The notes beneath the pieces are model-generated. The model ran no database searches. It had not been told where the DNA came from and saw nothing but the letters and a program-made list of their open reading frames with translations. Positions 62,839-64,000 of a DNA stretch of 64,000 nucleotides are shown here, in pieces. This DNA is from Belliella calami (lineage in GTDB: Bacteria; Bacteroidota; Bacteroidia; Cytophagales; Cyclobacteriaceae). Position numbers and translations under genes: made by a program. The DNA lies in assembly GCF_022549695.1 (NCBI RefSeq), contig NZ_JAKZGS010000002.1, forward strand, positions 491,792 through 555,791, read 5' to 3'. Each line of letters opens with the position of its first letter. Within the stretch, counting starts at the first letter, position 1.

Positions 62839-62955
62839 TTATTTTTTAACTAGACAATACGCAGCTCCGATTCGACTTTTGTGACGAAAGTAAAAGTAAA
62901 AGAAGCTAAAATATATTACGACTGCGATTAACATGTCCCAAATGTAAAGGCTCAT
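62839..62955 (-). CDS. Phe/Tyr-rich leader peptide of the aromatic attenuator
   Basis: 38 codons, ATG at 62955, TAA at 62839. Codons 15-23 (62887-62913) read YFSFFYFYF, and codons 4, 6 and 33 are Tyr, Trp and Tyr. An in-frame TAA is two codons upstream of the ATG, so the frame is bounded. Ribosome stalling at Phe/Tyr codons would mask AGCTTC (62902-62907) and free TCGAATCGGAGCT (62863-62875) to pair with the terminator arm, allowing read-through into DAHP synthase. Rapid passage would let AGCTTC pair with GGAGCT and the terminator form. The logic is inferred; the sequence elements are direct. Confidence 0.8.
   Translation of the reverse strand: MSLYIWDMLIAVVIYFSFFYFYFRHKSRIGAAYCLVKK
62863..62875 (-). 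promoter_or_regulatory. Antiterminator segment of the aromatic attenuator
   Basis: TCGAATCGGAGCT (minus strand, leader codons 27-31) is complementary to AGCCCGATTCGA of the terminator stem, apart from one bulged base. Its GGAGCT can pair instead with AGCTTC at 62902-62907 in the Phe/Tyr codon run, so the two pairings exclude each other. Confidence 0.75.
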
Positions 62956-63079
62956 TTTTTAAAAACAAATTAATTTTTCAATATTTTTTTGTCATTTATG
63001 TAATTGGAAGTAAAAGTATTGCTTTTTCGGAAAATAGACACATATTTTCATTGATTAGCAGAATTATGTTTGGAAAACA

Positions 63080-64000
63080 ATTTACACCTTCATACAATTA
63101 CCATTTCCTTTGCGATCCATTGCGAAACTTTGCGGTTAAATCATTTTTTAGTAAAAATATGCCGCTAGGGACGCTAGGGTACGCAAAGGAAATGTTTCTA
63201 TAAATAATTGCAATACCAAACCCTTTGCGATCCATGGCGAAACTTTGCGGCTAAATCATTTTTTAGAAAAATATGCCGCTAGGGACGCTAGGGTACGCAA
63301 AGGGAATAGTTCTAAAATAATTGCCATACCAAACTCTTTGCGATCCATGGCGAAACTTTGCGGTTAAATCATTTTTTAGTAAGATAAGCCGCTAGGGACG
63401 CTAGGATGCGCAAAGGAAATATTTCTATAAATAATTGCCATACCAAACCCTTTGCGATCCATGGCGAAACTTTGAGGCTAAATCATTTTTTAGTAAGATA
63501 AGCCGCTAGAAATGCTAGGATGCGCAAAGGAAATGTTTCTATAAATAATTGCCATACCAATTCCTTTGCGTTCCATTGCGAAACTTTGCGGCTAAATCAT
63601 TTTTTAGTAAAAATAGCCGCTAGGGACGCTAGGGTACGCAAAGGGAATAGTTCTAAAATAATTGCAATACCAATTCCTTTGCGATCCATGGCGAAACTTT
63701 GCGGCTAAATCATTTTTTAGAAAAATATGCCGCTAGGGACGCTAGGATCCGCAAAGGAAATGTTTCTATAAATAATTGCCATACCAAACCCTTTGCGATC
63801 CATGGCGAAACTTTGCGGTTAAATCATTTTTTAGTAAAAATATGCCGCTAGGGACGCTAGGATCTGCAAAGGAGATGTTTCTATAAATAATTGCCATACC
63901 AATTCCTTTGCGATCCATGGCGAAACTTTGCGGCTAAATCATTTTTTAGTAAAAATAGCCGCTAGGGACGCTAGGATCCGCAAAGGAAATGTTTCTATAA
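63080..64000. repeat. Tandem array of eight hairpin units of about 114 bp
   Basis: The landmark AAATCATTTTTTA lies at 63138, 63253, 63366, 63480, 63594, 63707, 63821 and 63936, a period of 113-115 bp. Each unit has CTTTGCGATCCATGGCG..GCGGCTA on one side and TAGCCGCTAGGGACGCTAGGATCCGCAAAG on the other, an imperfect inverted repeat of about 80 nt. The array continues past the window end. No gene is seen in it. Confidence 0.95.

Noticed and set aside
63080..64000. CRISPR array
   Set aside because: Whole units of about 114 bp repeat, including the part that would be spacer, and each unit is itself a hairpin; no cas genes are visible.

Overview
This is a 64 kb chromosomal stretch of a Bacteroidota bacterium, most likely order Cytophagales and Cyclobacteriaceae-like. 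The evidence is a SusC/SusD pair with ECF-sigma/FecR control, promoters of the Bacteroidota type (TTTG-N19-TAnnTTTG), families such as GSCFA, DUF3822, DUF1573 and DUF6807, a fused E1 dehydrogenase, low GC, and almost no Shine-Dalgarno signals. The genus cannot be fixed by reading alone. I saw no rRNA, tRNA, transposase gene or CRISPR array.

Layout. 1-1827: 3'-truncated priA (minus strand). 2248-6508: a small accessory island with gene remnants and a coupled pair, a RecQ-type helicase fused to a C-terminal ComF-like phosphoribosyltransferase domain plus a DprA-like protein; this is a candidate defence or DNA-uptake module. 6698-16711: a GSCFA protein, purL, a fused 2-oxoacid dehydrogenase E1 and alanine dehydrogenase. 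17236-25480: a LysE exporter, a GH3 protein, a YggS protein, DUF423, and a cell-wall and envelope cluster (PBP4, LD-carboxypeptidase, SGNH lipoprotein). 25922-26598: a PIN toxin-antitoxin pair. 26750-32652: DUF1573, a RecD/Dda-like helicase, two NUDIX proteins, DUF3822, coaD and pyrE.

33504-52835: a polysaccharide or sugar-acid utilisation locus. On the minus strand it runs ECF sigma, FecR, SusC with STN domain, SusD, BNR_4 beta-propeller enzyme, PQQ-type sugar dehydrogenase with cytochrome c, Nramp-like transporter, SDR, DapA-like aldolase, secreted beta-propeller, GH88 unsaturated glucuronyl hydrolase and a secreted endonuclease/phosphatase-fold protein. A DUF6807 lipoprotein is divergent on the plus strand. 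The set suggests capture of a uronate-containing glycan, cleavage and removal of the unsaturated uronate outside the cytoplasm, partial periplasmic oxidation, then uptake and aldol cleavage of a sugar-acid product.

53304-62955: SIMPL protein, relics of a beta-lactamase-family gene and of a toxin-antitoxin pair, then the aromatic amino-acid cluster (minus strand): leader peptide, DAHP synthase-chorismate mutase, aroB, aroA, DUF486, antitoxin, PIN toxin, pheA, aminotransferase, tyrA. The leader encodes a Phe/Tyr-rich peptide (YFSFFYFYF) followed by mutually exclusive pairing segments and a terminator just before the DAHP synthase gene, a textbook-style attenuator. 63080-64000: eight tandem units of about 114 bp, each able to fold into a long hairpin, running off the window.

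Intergenic DNA is rich in palindromic repeats: REP-like hairpins, a duplicated block of about 397 bp, an inverted repeat pair around 17.0-21.2 kb, and a dispersed family of about 100-150 bp found in five gaps.
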